A stretch of DNA of 64,000 bases, taken from assembly GCF_002139875.1 (NCBI RefSeq), contig NZ_CP018793.1, positions 1,364,001 to 1,428,000 of the forward strand. The letters run 5' to 3'. A model generated the notes under the pieces. It made no database searches and was not told the DNA's origin. It saw only the letters and a program-made list of their open reading frames with translations. The translations under genes were made by a program, and so were the position numbers. The number at the start of each line of letters is the position of its first letter. Position 1 is the stretch's first letter. This DNA is from Campylobacter vicugnae (lineage in GTDB: Bacteria > Campylobacterota > Campylobacteria > Campylobacterales > Campylobacteraceae). Positions 9,951 to 20,417 of the stretch are shown in pieces.

Positions 9951-12361
9951 CAATAAATATTTTAAAATTTATAATGCTATTTTTTACACTTGCGTGTCTT
10001 TATTTTATTATAGCAACTGGGCAGATACTACTAAAAACTGATAAAAGACTATACGATTTTGCCGAACTAAAAAGATTAAATGAAGAGCTATATCTACAAA
10101 TAGATCTTCAAAATATCCATACAACCATAGAAGATAGCGAAAAAAGCATTAATCAAATCAATGCTATATTAGATCAAATTACATCAAATTTTATCATCAC
10201 AAAGCTATTTTACAAGATTGATCATCTATTATTACTAGAAGATTTAAACTCCAAAATAAAAAAACGAATCGATATAATAAGAGACTACTATGTAATCCGT
10301 CAAGATATATCTACAAACCTAATAGAACTCAATAAAAATTTACCAAAAACAACCAATATAGTAGAGATGAGTAAGGCTTATGCATTATTGATAAACTCAA
10401 GATTTATGGATAATTTTGATAGAAATAAGTTTGATCTATATCTTACTAAACTCATTGGGCTACCACAATCAACATTTGATTATCAATTTTTAAGTATAAT
10501 CCAGCATGTAAATGACAATCTAATCACAATTCCAAATTTAAAAATTCAAAATGATAGTTTGCATATTGATCGTGTTATCAATCAGCTCTTAGAGCATTCG
10601 ATTGAGCATTTTAACTCTGCTTTATACGCACTTATTGGTAGTTCAGCATTTTTATTAATTATAGTTACTGCAGCTGTGACTAAAAATGGAATTTTAAGTT
10701 TGCAAAATAGAACAAATAAAATTAAGCTAAAACAGCTAAAATATCTCATTGATAACAATCCAAATCAGATAATAATTTTAGATAAATTTGGAAAAATATC
10801 AAGCGTCAATAATGCATTTATAAATTCAACTAGCTTTAATGTAGATAAAATCATAGGCAAAGAGCTAGCCTCATTAAATATGAATATGCAAGGGATTGAT
10901 ATATTTGATGAGATTAGCCAAAGCAAAGAGGTTAAATCATATAATGAGTTTGTTAGCAAATCTAGTGATGGAATCTTAATCTATGAAGATATAGTAGCTA
11001 TTCCTATGCTAGATGAGTTTAACGATATAAATGGCGCTATAATACTCAAGCGAGATATAACCAAAGAAAGATTAATTAGCAAAGAGTTAAATTTCAAAAA
11101 TGCTCAATTACAAGAGAGTTCAAATATAGATAATCTCACCGGATTAAAAAATCTCTCAGCCCTAAATGATGCTATAAAAAATAATCAAGATGGCGTGTTA
11201 ATTTATCTAATGATTACAGATTTTGCAAATTTAAGATTTTTCTACCGCTCAAATTTGATCGATATGATATTTGTTGCCATTGCTAACTCAATAAAACTCG
11301 CTATTAGCACCTATAAGATTGATGCACAAGCCTACAGAATGCAGCTTGATGAGTTTTGCATATGGTATAAAGGCAACAATATCAAAAAAGATGTAAAATA
11401 TATATTAGAGTATTTTAAATCTAAAAATATCACTATCCAAACAGATGGTGGATTTGAGATCTTGCCAAATATATCAATTACTATGGGGGTAAGCTCTAAC
11501 GATGATAAGCCAAATTTAAATAGACTTATTCAAGCTATTCTAGCAGCACAAGAAGCTAAAGAAAAAGAGTTAAATTTAAGCTTTTATAGCCATGATAATA
11601 TGATAGAAAAAAGCTATCAAAAAAATGCCACAATAACAAGATTAATCCAATATGCTTTAAATGAAAATAGAGTAATTGTAGAGTGTCAAGGAATATTTGA
11701 TATTAGAACATCTAAGCCAAAAATCAGCTCATATGAGATTTTAATCCGTATCTTAGATCAACAAAATCAAATTCACTACCCAAATGAGTTTTTAAGTGTA
11801 GCCAAGCTTACATCGCTATATCTAGCACTTACTAAGCAAGTTATAAATAGAACTTTTGAGCTTTTAGATAGATTTGGAGATAAAAAGAGATTTTCTATAA
11901 ATCTCTCAAGTGTAGATATGATGAACGAACCAGTTAAAAATTTATTCTTACAAAAGCTTAGCCTATGCTCTCATCCACAAAATTTAACCATAGAGATCTT
12001 AGAGAGCGAAGGTGTAGATGATTATGATGCGATCAATCCATTTATACAAGAGATTAAAAATTATGGCTGCAAACTTAGCCTTGATGATTTTGGTAGTGGA
12101 TATTCAAACTATTATAGAATGCTTGAATTAAATATAGATTATATAAAAATAGATGGCTCTATCATCTCTAAATTACCATTTGATAAAAATGCTCAAAGTG
12201 TGGTAATGACTATTGTAGATTTTGCAAAAAGACAAGGATATGAGACTGTAGCTGAGTTTGTCTCTACTCCACAAATTTTAGAAATTATCAAAGAGTTAGG
12301 TATAGATTATGCTCAAGGCTATCTATTAGCAAGACCAGTCTTGCCAAATAATATAGAATAA
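9947..12361 (+). CDS. Membrane EAL-domain protein with PAS and degenerate GGDEF domain
   Basis: About 804 residues. Two hydrophobic helices (near residues 8-25 and 220-240) flank a periplasmic sensor-like region. A PAS-like stretch follows (NNPNQIIILDKFGKISSVNN), then a GGDEF-like domain whose signature is QLDEF, so it is probably not a cyclase. The C-terminal EAL domain retains the acidic and binding residues (YEILIRI, NLSSVD, EILESEG, LDDFGSGYS, KIDGSII, AQGYLLARP). The likely role is c-di-GMP hydrolysis. I chose the TTG at 9947, which overlaps the methyltransferase stop (TTGA) and has GAAAG upstream; TTG at 9926 and ATG at 9974 are alternatives. Confidence 0.85.
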   Translation: MTINILKFIMLFFTLACLYFIIATGQILLKTDKRLYDFAELKRLNEELYLQIDLQNIHTTIEDSEKSINQINAILDQITSNFIITKLFYKIDHLLLLEDLNSKIKKRIDIIRDYYVIRQDISTNLIELNKNLPKTTNIVEMSKAYALLINSRFMDNFDRNKFDLYLTKLIGLPQSTFDYQFLSIIQHVNDNLITIPNLKIQNDSLHIDRVINQLLEHSIEHFNSALYALIGSSAFLLIIVTAAVTKNGILSLQNRTNKIKLKQLKYLIDNNPNQIIILDKFGKISSVNNAFINSTSFNVDKIIGKELASLNMNMQGIDIFDEISQSKEVKSYNEFVSKSSDGILIYEDIVAIPMLDEFNDINGAIILKRDITKERLISKELNFKNAQLQESSNIDNLTGLKNLSALNDAIKNNQDGVLIYLMITDFANLRFFYRSNLIDMIFVAIANSIKLAISTYKIDAQAYRMQLDEFCIWYKGNNIKKDVKYILEYFKSKNITIQTDGGFEILPNISITMGVSSNDDKPNLNRLIQAILAAQEAKEKELNLSFYSHDNMIEKSYQKNATITRLIQYALNENRVIVECQGIFDIRTSKPKISSYEILIRILDQQNQIHYPNEFLSVAKLTSLYLALTKQVINRTFELLDRFGDKKRFSINLSSVDMMNEPVKNLFLQKLSLCSHPQNLTIEILESEGVDDYDAINPFIQEIKNYGCKLSLDDFGSGYSNYYRMLELNIDYIKIDGSIISKLPFDKNAQSVVMTIVDFAKRQGYETVAEFVSTPQILEIIKELGIDYAQGYLLARPVLPNNIE

Positions 12362-12372
12362 TAGGAGAAAAT

Positions 12373-13044
12373 TTGCATCACAGTATAATAAATGGCGCAG
12401 TTAAATTTATGGAGGAGAACTTCATAGAACACAAAGAGCTGTTTGAACACTTAGGCAACAAGCAGACGCCCCATACACTATTTATTGGGTGTTCGGATTC
12501 AAGAGTTGTACCAAATTTGATCACAAATACACTTCCAGGTGAGCTGTTTGTGGTACGAAATATAGCAAATATTGTCCCGCATTATAGACTCGTAGATGAG
12601 TATCTAGCCACTACTGCAGCTATTGAATATGCTATATATACTTTAGGAATCAAAAATATAATAGTCTGTGGCCATAGCAATTGTGGAGGCTGTGAGGCGC
12701 TGTATCAAAGTGATGAAAAATTAGCCAAAACGCCTATTGTTAGGCGATGGCTAATGATAATAGATGATATCAAAAAAGAGGTTTTAAAGGATAAAGATAT
12801 CTCTCCGGCCAAAAGAGCGTGGGTAACAGAGCGACTAAATATCATAAATTCTCTTCAAAATATAATGACATTTCCAGGCGTGATAGAGAGGTTAAAGAGC
12901 GGCGAGCTAAAGCTTTTTGGCTGGCACTATATAATAGAGACCGGAGAGGTCTATAACTATGATGATAGAATAAAGAGTTTTAAACTATTAGAAAAGAGCA
13001 TTGATTATGACAAAATTTACTCTCAAATTTTTACTGATTTTTAG
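12373..13044 (+). CDS. canB: Beta-class carbonic anhydrase
   Basis: Interconverts carbon dioxide and bicarbonate, important for a capnophilic organism. The 223-residue protein shows the zinc ligands and catalytic pair of the beta class: CSDSRVVPN (Cys, Asp-Arg) and GHSNCGGC (His, Cys). It starts at TTG with AGGAG nine bases upstream; the first residues HHSIINGAVKFMEENF fit the family. It lies 11 bases after the EAL gene and overlaps the MscS gene, an arrangement known from other Campylobacter. Confidence 0.93.
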   Translation: MHHSIINGAVKFMEENFIEHKELFEHLGNKQTPHTLFIGCSDSRVVPNLITNTLPGELFVVRNIANIVPHYRLVDEYLATTAAIEYAIYTLGIKNIIVCGHSNCGGCEALYQSDEKLAKTPIVRRWLMIIDDIKKEVLKDKDISPAKRAWVTERLNIINSLQNIMTFPGVIERLKSGELKLFGWHYIIETGEVYNYDDRIKSFKLLEKSIDYDKIYSQIFTDF

Positions 13045-14854
13045 TATTTTTAGTGGATACTGCTTTGCTAATGAGCTGATTTTAAGCGTAGAAAAGATAG
13101 TTTCGCTCAACTCTCAAATGAGTATAATATATGAGCAAAATAGAGATAAAAATAGCACAGATATGCAAGATTTTGAGATTTTAAATAGCGATAAAAAAGA
13201 TATTATATCTAAGCTTCCGGCACTCATTACAAGTAGCACAGATTTTAACCAAACGGCTCTAAAATCATATATCACAGAGCTAGAGCGTGAGCTAATAAAG
13301 TATAAGCCCGGCTCAAATCACTATATAAGCATAGAGCTAGATAGGGCCTCAAAAGATCTAGATCTGATATTTTATATGGCTTTATCGCAAATTAGCATAG
13401 CTTTTAGAGATTATGATAAATCCCCTGAAAATGCCATTATAGACGCTATTACAAAGATTCAAATTTCAAACTATCAAGATTTAAAAACATTAAAATCAAA
13501 TTTAAATAGCCATGAATTTGACCTAAGTTTTAAGCAGATAGAGATTAAACGCTACACCTATGATGAAATTTTAAACTATTTAAAAGATAATGCTCAGCTT
13601 TTTGCTAGTAATTTTATCCTTACAGGATTAAACCTACGACAGACTATAAGTCATATAAACCACTACACCAACTCACGAGACTATGATCTAAATTTTGGAA
13701 AAATTACGATGATAGCAGCAGTTTGTATATTTTTCTTTTTACTACCAAAGCTGGTATCTTTAATAATTTTTAGAATTTTCTTAATCTTGCTTTCTCGCTC
13801 AAGGCAGGTGGCAGTGGAGTTTAAAGAGCAGTTTGTAGCCGGTATTAAAACGCCTATTAATCTATTTTTTGTAGTTTATGCACTTGAGCTTTCCCTTACC
13901 ATAGCCTACTATCCAGCCACCATTAGTATAAGTTTGGTTAATTACTTTACTATAGCTTATACCATTATAATTGCTTGGTTTATGCTTGGGATTTTAGATG
14001 GTTATGGCATAGTTTTGCTCTCTAAAATAGCACAAAAATCAGGGCGAAAAGAGATTATAAATTTAATTATTAAGATAATGTATTTTATCGTCATTATAAT
14101 TACGATTTTAATTATTTTAAGCAAACTTGGCTTTGATATTAGCACACTTATTGCATCTTTGGGGATTGGGGGTCTTGCTGTTGCCCTTGCTACAAAGGAT
14201 ATAATCGCAAATTTCTTTGCTTCCATACTGCTGCTTTTTGATAGCTCTTTTAGTCAGGGCGACTGGATAGTGTGTGGAGATGTGGAAGGAACTGTGGTTG
14301 AAATAGGGCTTAGAAAGACTACCATTAGGACATTTGATAACGCTTTAGTATTTGTGCCAAACTCAAAGATAATGAGCGAAAATATAAAAAACTGGAACCG
14401 TAGAAAGGTAGGCAGACAGATTAAAATGCATGTAGGCTTAAGCTATACTACATCTAAACAAAGCATACAAAACTGTATAAACGATATAAAAGAGATGTTA
14501 CTAAATCACCCTGGAATTGCTAAAAGCGGTATAGATAGCGCTTTAAATAATCAAGATGCACGCATAAAATATCGCCAAAGTATAGTCTCAATGGATGATC
14601 TAAATGGGTATAAAAATAATCTTTTTGTAGTGCTTGATGAGTTTGGTGATAGCTCCATAAATATCTTAATATACTGTTTTAGCAAAAGTGTTGTATGGGG
14701 TGAGTTCTTAGCCACCAAAGAAGATGTAATGCTAAAAATTATGGAAATTGTAGAAAAATATGATGATGCAAGCTTTGCCTTCCCAAGTCAAAGCCTATAT
14801 ATAGAATCAATGCCAAAAATTCAAATTTACAAAGGAGAAAGTGATGTCAAATAG
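13007..14854 (+). CDS. MscS-family mechanosensitive channel
   Basis: About 615 residues with a signal peptide (KFTLKFLLIFSIFSGYCFA), a periplasmic domain of about 200 residues, several membrane helices, then the MscS pore and beta domain. The pore helix region reads ASLGIGGLAVALATKDI and is followed by GDWIVCGDVEGTVVEIGLR and VFVPNSKIMSENIKNW, the conserved cytoplasmic 'beta' signature. It relieves osmotic pressure. I prefer ATG at 13007 over TTG at 13001 because of the ribosome site GAAAAGAG and cleaner signal peptide. It overlaps canB by 38 bases and the next small gene by 11. Confidence 0.9.
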   Translation: MTKFTLKFLLIFSIFSGYCFANELILSVEKIVSLNSQMSIIYEQNRDKNSTDMQDFEILNSDKKDIISKLPALITSSTDFNQTALKSYITELERELIKYKPGSNHYISIELDRASKDLDLIFYMALSQISIAFRDYDKSPENAIIDAITKIQISNYQDLKTLKSNLNSHEFDLSFKQIEIKRYTYDEILNYLKDNAQLFASNFILTGLNLRQTISHINHYTNSRDYDLNFGKITMIAAVCIFFFLLPKLVSLIIFRIFLILLSRSRQVAVEFKEQFVAGIKTPINLFFVVYALELSLTIAYYPATISISLVNYFTIAYTIIIAWFMLGILDGYGIVLLSKIAQKSGRKEIINLIIKIMYFIVIIITILIILSKLGFDISTLIASLGIGGLAVALATKDIIANFFASILLLFDSSFSQGDWIVCGDVEGTVVEIGLRKTTIRTFDNALVFVPNSKIMSENIKNWNRRKVGRQIKMHVGLSYTTSKQSIQNCINDIKEMLLNHPGIAKSGIDSALNNQDARIKYRQSIVSMDDLNGYKNNLFVVLDEFGDSSINILIYCFSKSVVWGEFLATKEDVMLKIMEIVEKYDDASFAFPSQSLYIESMPKIQIYKGESDVK

Positions 14855-15002
14855 ATATGATGATCTAGATGAAGATCTACAAGACTATGAAGATTATGAG
14901 GAGGATAATTATTCAAGTAAAAGTTCTCGTAGCTACAACTATGATGAAAATGACTACTCATATGATGATGAAGATGAAGAAGATAGCTACGATATGGAAT
15001 AA
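14844..15002 (+). CDS. Very acidic 52-residue protein after the MscS gene
   Basis: A short frame starting at ATG 14844, within the last codons of the MscS gene, with an ideal AAAGGAG ribosome site seven bases upstream. The product begins MSNRYDDLDEDLQDYEDYEE and is nearly all Asp, Glu, Tyr, Ser and Asn, with no hydrophobic core, so it should be disordered and strongly negative. It ends just before the converging isochorismatase gene. No family recognised; close overlap with the channel gene suggests joint expression and perhaps modulation of the channel or metal/cation binding, which is only inference. Confidence 0.65.
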   Translation: MSNRYDDLDEDLQDYEDYEEDNYSSKSSRSYNYDENDYSYDDEDEEDSYDME

Positions 15003-15005
15003 AGC

Positions 15006-15506
15006 TTATTTTATTAATTTTGATATAGCTTTAAAGCTTGGGTGCTGTGCAGTTTGAAGCAATTCAAACGCCACCATCTCAAGTGGTTTAACTTTTACAT
15101 CTTTTAAATTTGCATAGGCTAGGGTTTTATTTTTTGGATCTCTTGAGCTAATGCACTCATCAATTAAGGTAACATTATAGCCATTTTTTATTAAATCTAA
15201 GGTTGTTTGATATACACATATATGAGCTTCAATGCCTATTATATAGATATTTTGCGCCCCTTTTAGCTCATCTTTTATAGCATTATAAGCACTAAATTCC
15301 ATCTTTTGAAACTTTTCATCTATAAAACTATCTAAACTCTTTAAAGTCTCTCCAAGACCTTTAGTATATTGCTCAGTTGCAATAACTCTTAAGCCAAGCT
15401 CTTTAGCAATTTGTAAAAACTTTAACGAATTTGCTACTAACTCTTCTGCGTCACTCATAACTGGAGCTAATTTCTCTTGAATATCTATAACCAAAACCAA
15501 ATTCAT
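15006..15506 (-). CDS. Isochorismatase/nicotinamidase-family cysteine hydrolase
   Basis: A 166-residue cysteine hydrolase. The catalytic Asp is in LVIDIQEKL (residue 8), the general lysine/strand region follows (MEFSAYNA) and the nucleophile is in IIGIEAHICVYQTTLDL, with the family's cis-peptide before the cysteine. Size and motifs resemble the YcaC-like group rather than nicotinamidase PncA (no metal-binding D-x-H set seen). Substrate unknown. It is transcribed with xth, 9 bases apart. Confidence 0.85.
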   Translation of the reverse strand: MNLVLVIDIQEKLAPVMSDAEELVANSLKFLQIAKELGLRVIATEQYTKGLGETLKSLDSFIDEKFQKMEFSAYNAIKDELKGAQNIYIIGIEAHICVYQTTLDLIKNGYNVTLIDECISSRDPKNKTLAYANLKDVKVKPLEMVAFELLQTAQHPSFKAISKLIK

Positions 15507-15515
15507 ACAATCCTC

Positions 15516-16274
15516 CTATAAATCAATATCAATTCCTACCGGACAATGATCGCTACCTTCTATCTCATTTAAAATAAAAGCATCTTTTAGCTTATCTTTT
15601 AACCCTTTAGAGATAAAAAAGTAATCAATTCTCCAGCCTACATTTTTTGCACGAGCATTAAATCTATAGCTCCACCACGAATATGCATCTATCTTATCTC
15701 CCTTAATATAGCGAAAAGTATCTATAAATCCAGCCTCTATAACTCTATCAATCCACGCACGCTCCACAGGTAAAAAGCCGCTAGTTTTGGAATTTGCTTT
15801 TGGGTTTTTCAAATCAATTTCACGATGTGCAGTATTTACATCGCCACAAAAAATTATCTCTAATCCACTTGCATTTAGCTCTTTAATATACTCTAAAAAT
15901 TTATCATAAAAAGCCATCTTATACTCTAATCTATCATCGCCTTGTTGGCCATTGGGAAAATAGATATTAAATAGCACAATATTGCCAAATCTATGCTCTA
16001 ATACCCTACCTTCACTATCTTCAAAAAATCTACACTTATTACTTTCATACCCAAATTTAGCCATACTCATCACGCCTGAATAGCCTGCTTTTTGAGCCGA
16101 ATTTAAAACAATATTATCAAAGCCAAGATTATAAATCTCTTTTGGAATCTGAACATCTTTAGCCTTTATCTCTTGCAATCCTATATAATCAACACCAAAA
16201 TCTCTAAGCCACTCAAAGCCGTTTTTATTCACCACAGCCCTTAGGCCATTTACATTCCACGAAATCAGTCTCAA
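15516..16274 (-). CDS. xth: Exodeoxyribonuclease III / AP endonuclease
   Basis: Base-excision repair nuclease of the EEP fold, 252 residues. Clear motifs: SWNVNGLRA (N-terminal), GLQEIKA with the metal Glu, YFPNGQQGDDRL, CGDVNTAHREIDL, the YSWWSYRFNARAKNVGWRIDY segment and GSDHCPVGIDI with the catalytic His. Heads the leftward pair with the isochorismatase-family gene. Confidence 0.95.
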   Translation of the reverse strand: MRLISWNVNGLRAVVNKNGFEWLRDFGVDYIGLQEIKAKDVQIPKEIYNLGFDNIVLNSAQKAGYSGVMSMAKFGYESNKCRFFEDSEGRVLEHRFGNIVLFNIYFPNGQQGDDRLEYKMAFYDKFLEYIKELNASGLEIIFCGDVNTAHREIDLKNPKANSKTSGFLPVERAWIDRVIEAGFIDTFRYIKGDKIDAYSWWSYRFNARAKNVGWRIDYFFISKGLKDKLKDAFILNEIEGSDHCPVGIDIDL

Positions 16275-16340
16275 ATTTATCCTTTTTTATCACTATTATA
16301 GCTATCTTTTGATAATATTAAAAAAATTATGGAGTTAAAT

Positions 16341-16580
16341 TTGGAAAATATCAATCTATATAAGAGTATTATGTGCACTATTATAGGGGCAAAAAAATCA
16401 CAAATTATAGAGTTTATTATCAGCAATTTAGATGATAATAAAAGATTTAAATATACGATAAAAGAGCTATGCGATGAACTAAATATCAGCAAACCAACAG
16501 CCATAGAAACTATAAATTTATTACTTGAAAAACGCGTATTAAAAAAGATAAAAAATGGGCTATATCAGTTAAATATTTAA
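16341..16580 (+). CDS. Small winged-helix DNA-binding protein
   Basis: A 79-residue protein whose C-terminal half is a clear winged helix (TIKELCDELNISKPTAIETI, then LLEKRVLKKIKNGLYQLNI). It resembles the MarR/RepL-type wHTH. I prefer TTG at 16341 because GGAG lies 7 bases upstream; ATG at 16329 is in frame. Its 3' end overlaps the end of mntP by 12 bases. A target is not evident; the divergent xth gene is a candidate. Confidence 0.7.
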   Translation: MENINLYKSIMCTIIGAKKSQIIEFIISNLDDNKRFKYTIKELCDELNISKPTAIETINLLLEKRVLKKIKNGLYQLNI

Positions 16581-17126
16581 ATCAAAAAGATGAGATATTA
16601 AGATTTTAAATCCAATAGCTATAAGCAAAATTCCACCTAAAATTAGCGCCTTTTTTTCTAAAGTCTCTCCAAGATATCTACCGATATAAACAGCACCGAT
16701 ACAGATAATAAAGCAAACCAATCCCACAATAGCCGAACTAAAAACTATGCTACCACCCTCAAAGCTAAGCGCTACGCCCACAGCTAACGCATCGATACTA
16801 GTAGCTATTGCACCAATAATTAATAGCTTTAAGCTTAAATCTATACTGCACTCTAAGGTATCTTGATTTTTTGAATCCTTAATCATCTTGGCACCCAAAA
16901 TAACTAAAATCAAAAACGCTATATAGTGATCAATAAACTCTACATACTTAATAAACTCAAGCCCCAAAAAGTAGCCAATAAGCAGCATAAAAGCTTGAAA
17001 AAATCCATAAATAAAGGCAATTTTACTGATTTTAAATAAAGTTAAATTTAGACATCTTGCACCATTTGCAATGCTAAGAGCTGCGCTATCCATAGATAAA
17101 GCAATGGCTAAAAGCAAAAGCTCCAT
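16569..17126 (-). CDS. mntP: Manganese efflux pump MntP
   Basis: A 185-residue six-helix membrane protein of the MntP (DUF204) family. Conserved acidic membrane motifs are visible: ALSMDSAALSIANG near the N-terminus and ATSIDALAVGVALSF in the second half, an internal repeat typical of the family. Exports Mn(II). It starts at the last base of prfA's stop, suggesting co-transcription with prfA and rpsT. Confidence 0.92.
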   Translation of the reverse strand: MELLLLAIALSMDSAALSIANGARCLNLTLFKISKIAFIYGFFQAFMLLIGYFLGLEFIKYVEFIDHYIAFLILVILGAKMIKDSKNQDTLECSIDLSLKLLIIGAIATSIDALAVGVALSFEGGSIVFSSAIVGLVCFIICIGAVYIGRYLGETLEKKALILGGILLIAIGFKILISHLFDLNI

Positions 17127-18193
17127 TATAGCCCAGCACTTGCTATCGCACTTGCTTGATGATCAGCTATGAGAGGATCTATAATCTCATCAAATAGCCC
17201 ACCAGCCATAATCGCATCAAGTCTATATAGGGTTAAGTTTATTCTATGATCGCTAATTCTATTTTGTGGATAGTTATAAGTGCGAATTCTACCACTTCTA
17301 TCACCTGTTCCGACTTGATCTTTTCTCTCTTGACTTTGGGCTGCTAGACGCTCTTTTTCTTGCATTTCATATAATCTAGCTTTTAAAACCTTCATTGCAG
17401 CTTCTTTGTTTTTATGCTGACTTTTGCCATCTTGATTGACTACTACTAGACCAGTTGGCTTATGAGTGATTCTTACAGCTGAATCGGTAGTATTTACACT
17501 TTGACCACCATGACCACTACTACGCATTACATCGATTTTAAGATCATTTTCATTGATAATTATCTCGCTATCTTGCACCTCTGGCATTACTGCTACTGTG
17601 ATAGCAGATGTATGTACTCTACCTTGAGATTCTGTCTCAGGCACACGCTGAACTCTATGAGTTCCGCCTTCAAATTTAAGTCTTGAGTATGCACCTTCGC
17701 CTTTAATTAGCAAAATAATCTCTTTAAATCCGCCAGCACTTCCCTCGCTAGAGCTAACAATTTCAAATTTATATCCTCTTTGCTCGGTATAACGCATATA
17801 CGCATTTGCTAAATCACCAACAAATAGCGCTGCTTCATCTCCACCAGTACCTGCTCTAAGTTCTAAAAATATATTTTTATCATCGTTTGGATCTTTTGGG
17901 ATAAGTAAAATTCTAATCTCATTTTCTAACTCTTCAAGAGCAGGTTCAAGGATTTTTAACTCTTCTTTAGCTAGATCTCCTAGCTCAGCATCACCTAAAA
18001 GCTCACGATTCTCTTCAATACTTGATAAAATATGAAGATATCTATCACTAGCTTCTTTTATTGGTTCTAAATTTCTTTGTTCTTTGGAGAGTTCAGTCAT
18101 ACGAGATATATCACTGATGACTGATGGATCGCTTAGCAAGCTCTCAATCTCGCTAAAACGATCTATGAATGGTTGTAATTTTTGTGCGAGCAT
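17126..18193 (-). CDS. prfA: Peptide chain release factor 1
   Basis: Recognises UAA and UAG on the ribosome. The 355-residue protein has the GGQ loop ([18 protein letters not shown]) near residue 230 and the family segments [12 protein letters not shown] and [12 protein letters not shown]. The peptide anticodon region (PxT-type) is PETES in bacterial RF1 context upstream of GGQ; I did not check it residue by residue. Lies 8 bases after rpsT. Confidence 0.97.
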   Translation of the reverse strand: MLAQKLQPFIDRFSEIESLLSDPSVISDISRMTELSKEQRNLEPIKEASDRYLHILSSIEENRELLGDAELGDLAKEELKILEPALEELENEIRILLIPKDPNDDKNIFLELRAGTGGDEAALFVGDLANAYMRYTEQRGYKFEIVSSSEGSAGGFKEIILLIKGEGAYSRLKFEGGTHRVQRVPETESQGRVHTSAITVAVMPEVQDSEIIINENDLKIDVMRSSGHGGQSVNTTDSAVRITHKPTGLVVVNQDGKSQHKNKEAAMKVLKARLYEMQEKERLAAQSQERKDQVGTGDRSGRIRTYNYPQNRISDHRINLTLYRLDAIMAGGLFDEIIDPLIADHQASAIASAGL

Positions 18194-18201
18194 AACCTAG
18201 C

Positions 18202-18468
18202 TTACGCAGCTAATGTATTTACTAATTTTGCTAAACGGCTAACTTTTCTAGAAGCTGTTTCTTTTTTAAGGAAGCCTTTGCTTACAAAGCTGTGGAAGCT
18301 TTTATTTACATCTTTTAATGCTGATAATGCTGCTTCTTTATCGTTGTTAGCTACTGCAACTCTTACCGCTTTTGTTAAATTTTTAAGTCTTGTGCGGTAG
18401 AATCTATTTCTTTCTGTTCTTTTAATGGTTTGTCTTGCTCTTTTTTCAGCAGATTTATGATTTGCCAT
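18202..18468 (-). CDS. rpsT: 30S ribosomal protein S20
   Basis: An 88-residue basic protein with the S20 opening [20 protein letters not shown] and a helical C-terminal half ([13 protein letters not shown]). Binds 16S rRNA. First gene of the rpsT-prfA-mntP operon, with the divergent glmM 169 bases away across an AT-rich promoter region. Confidence 0.97.
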   Translation of the reverse strand: MANHKSAEKRARQTIKRTERNRFYRTRLKNLTKAVRVAVANNDKEAALSALKDVNKSFHSFVSKGFLKKETASRKVSRLAKLVNTLAA

Positions 18469-18637
18469 AACTTACCTTTTTTATAATTTTAGCTCGGAAT
18501 TATACCAAAATATTATTAATTAAAACTGAATTTAAGTATCTTTTAATATAGTAAAATAGCCAACTTTAGCACTATTTTTGTTAGTTTAACATTTTTAGCT
18601 AAAATACGATTAAATTTACAAAATTTATGAGGATAAT

Positions 18638-19978
18638 ATGAAGCTATTTGGAACTGATGGAGTAAGAGGATTAGCTGGTAAAAAGCTTGATGCTATGACT
18701 GCTATGCGTCTGGCTATGGCAGCTGGGATATACTTTAGAGCGCACTCTAAAACTAATAAAATTCTAGTAGGAAAAGATACAAGAAAAAGTGGCTATATGA
18801 TAGAAACTGCTATCGTAGCAGGACTTACAGCGGTTGGCTATGATGTAGTGCAAATTGGCCCTATGCCGACTCCTGCTATTGCATTTTTAACTGAAGATAT
18901 GCGTTGTGATGCTGGTATAATGATAAGTGCTAGCCATAATCCATTTTTTGATAATGGAATTAAATTTTTTGATGGGAGTGGCAATAAACTAGCTGAAGCC
19001 GATGAAAGAGAGATCGAAGAAATTTACTTTAATCTAGATTTAATCCAACACAATCAAAAAACCGGTCTAGATATCGGAAGTGCCAAAAGAATAGACGATG
19101 TAATAGGTCGCTATATCGTGCATATTAAAAACTCCTTCCCAAAAGAGCTAACCTTAAAAGGGTTAAGAGTTGTCCTAGATGTGGCTAATGGTGCTGCATA
19201 TAAAGTAGCTCCAACAGTTTTTAACGAATTAGGAGCTGAGATAATAGTATTAAATGATGAGCCAAATGGATCTAATATTAATGAAAATTGTGGAGCCTTG
19301 CACCCTGAATCTTTGGCAGCTGAAGTTAAAAGATTAAGAGCTGATATTGGATTTGCATTTGATGGAGATGCTGATAGGCTTGTAGTTGTCGATGAAAATG
19401 GAGTGGTAGTCGATGGAGATGCTCTTCTTGGTGTATTAGCAAGCTATTTAGATGAAAATAATATGCTAAGTAAAAAGGCAATTGTATCTACTGTTATGAG
19501 TAATGCTGCCTTAGATGACTATCTAAATAAACGCAAAATTTCTCTAAAACGCTCAAATGTTGGCGATAAATATGTCTTAGAGATGATGAAAGAGCATGGG
19601 ATAAACTTTGGAGGCGAACAAAGCGGCCATATCATATTTAGCGACTTTTCTAAAACTGGAGATGGATTAGTCTCAGCGCTTCAAGTTAGTGCATGCTTAT
19701 TAAAAAGTGGCAAAAAAGCTAGTGATATTTTTGGCAAAATCAAATCATACCCGCAAAAATTAGTAAATTTAAAAATCGTTCAAAAACGCCCACTTGATGA
19801 GATAAAAGGGATAAAAGAGCTACAAAGCGAGCTAGAACAGCTTCATATTCGCTCGCTATTTCGCTACTCTGGAACAGAAAACCTCATCAGATTACTTCTT
19901 GAAGGTAAAGATGAATATCTAGTAGCCCAAAAGATGGAAGAGGTGGAAAAATTCTTTATAAAAGCTCTAAATGAGTAG
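18638..19978 (+). CDS. glmM: Phosphoglucosamine mutase
   Basis: Converts glucosamine-6-phosphate to glucosamine-1-phosphate for UDP-GlcNAc. 446 residues with LFGTDGVRG at the N-terminus, phosphoserine loop [15 protein letters not shown], metal loop [10 protein letters not shown], sugar loop GGEQSGHI and phosphate loop [11 protein letters not shown]. Overlaps lspA by 8 bases. Confidence 0.97.
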   Translation: MKLFGTDGVRGLAGKKLDAMTAMRLAMAAGIYFRAHSKTNKILVGKDTRKSGYMIETAIVAGLTAVGYDVVQIGPMPTPAIAFLTEDMRCDAGIMISASHNPFFDNGIKFFDGSGNKLAEADEREIEEIYFNLDLIQHNQKTGLDIGSAKRIDDVIGRYIVHIKNSFPKELTLKGLRVVLDVANGAAYKVAPTVFNELGAEIIVLNDEPNGSNINENCGALHPESLAAEVKRLRADIGFAFDGDADRLVVVDENGVVVDGDALLGVLASYLDENNMLSKKAIVSTVMSNAALDDYLNKRKISLKRSNVGDKYVLEMMKEHGINFGGEQSGHIIFSDFSKTGDGLVSALQVSACLLKSGKKASDIFGKIKSYPQKLVNLKIVQKRPLDEIKGIKELQSELEQLHIRSLFRYSGTENLIRLLLEGKDEYLVAQKMEEVEKFFIKALNE

Positions 19979-20417
19979 AGTAATTTTACGATTTTTAAGC
20001 TATTTTGCTGTAGTTTTTGCTATTGATCAGCTTATCAAATGGGTCTTTTTGCACGGTTTTAGATACCATGGTAGTTTTGTCGATTTAATACTTGTATATA
20101 ATAAAGGTGTAGCATTTTCTATGCTATCGTTTTTAGGAGCGAATTTAAAATATCTCCAGCTAGGATTGATTGCACTTTTGCTTGGATATTTATTAGGGCA
20201 AAAGGAGCTTTTAAGATCGCATACAGCTGCATTTGGTTTGATTTTAGGTGGAGGATGTTCTAATATTTTAGATAGATTCATCCATCCTGGTGTAGTAGAT
20301 TATATATTTTGGCATAAGTGGTTTGAGTTTGCTGTGTTTAACTTTGCTGATATTATGATAAATTTAGGCGTAGCTATAATCTTAATCCAAGCTCTAATTT
20401 TAAGAAAGAAAAAATAA
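19971..20417 (+). CDS. lspA: Lipoprotein signal peptidase II
   Basis: A 148-residue four-helix inner-membrane aspartyl protease. Catalytic aspartates are in [20 protein letters not shown] and [11 protein letters not shown]; an N-terminal AIDQLIKW and NKGVAFSML are also diagnostic. Removes signal peptides from prolipoproteins, including the phage spanin lipoprotein found in this window. Overlaps glmM and the TM2 gene. Confidence 0.95.
   Translation: MSRVILRFLSYFAVVFAIDQLIKWVFLHGFRYHGSFVDLILVYNKGVAFSMLSFLGANLKYLQLGLIALLLGYLLGQKELLRSHTAAFGLILGGGCSNILDRFIHPGVVDYIFWHKWFEFAVFNFADIMINLGVAIILIQALILRKKK

Noticed and set aside
14869-15057. 62-codon Met/Lys-rich frame
   Set aside because: It is the shifted reading of the acidic gene at 14844-15002, which has the ribosome site.
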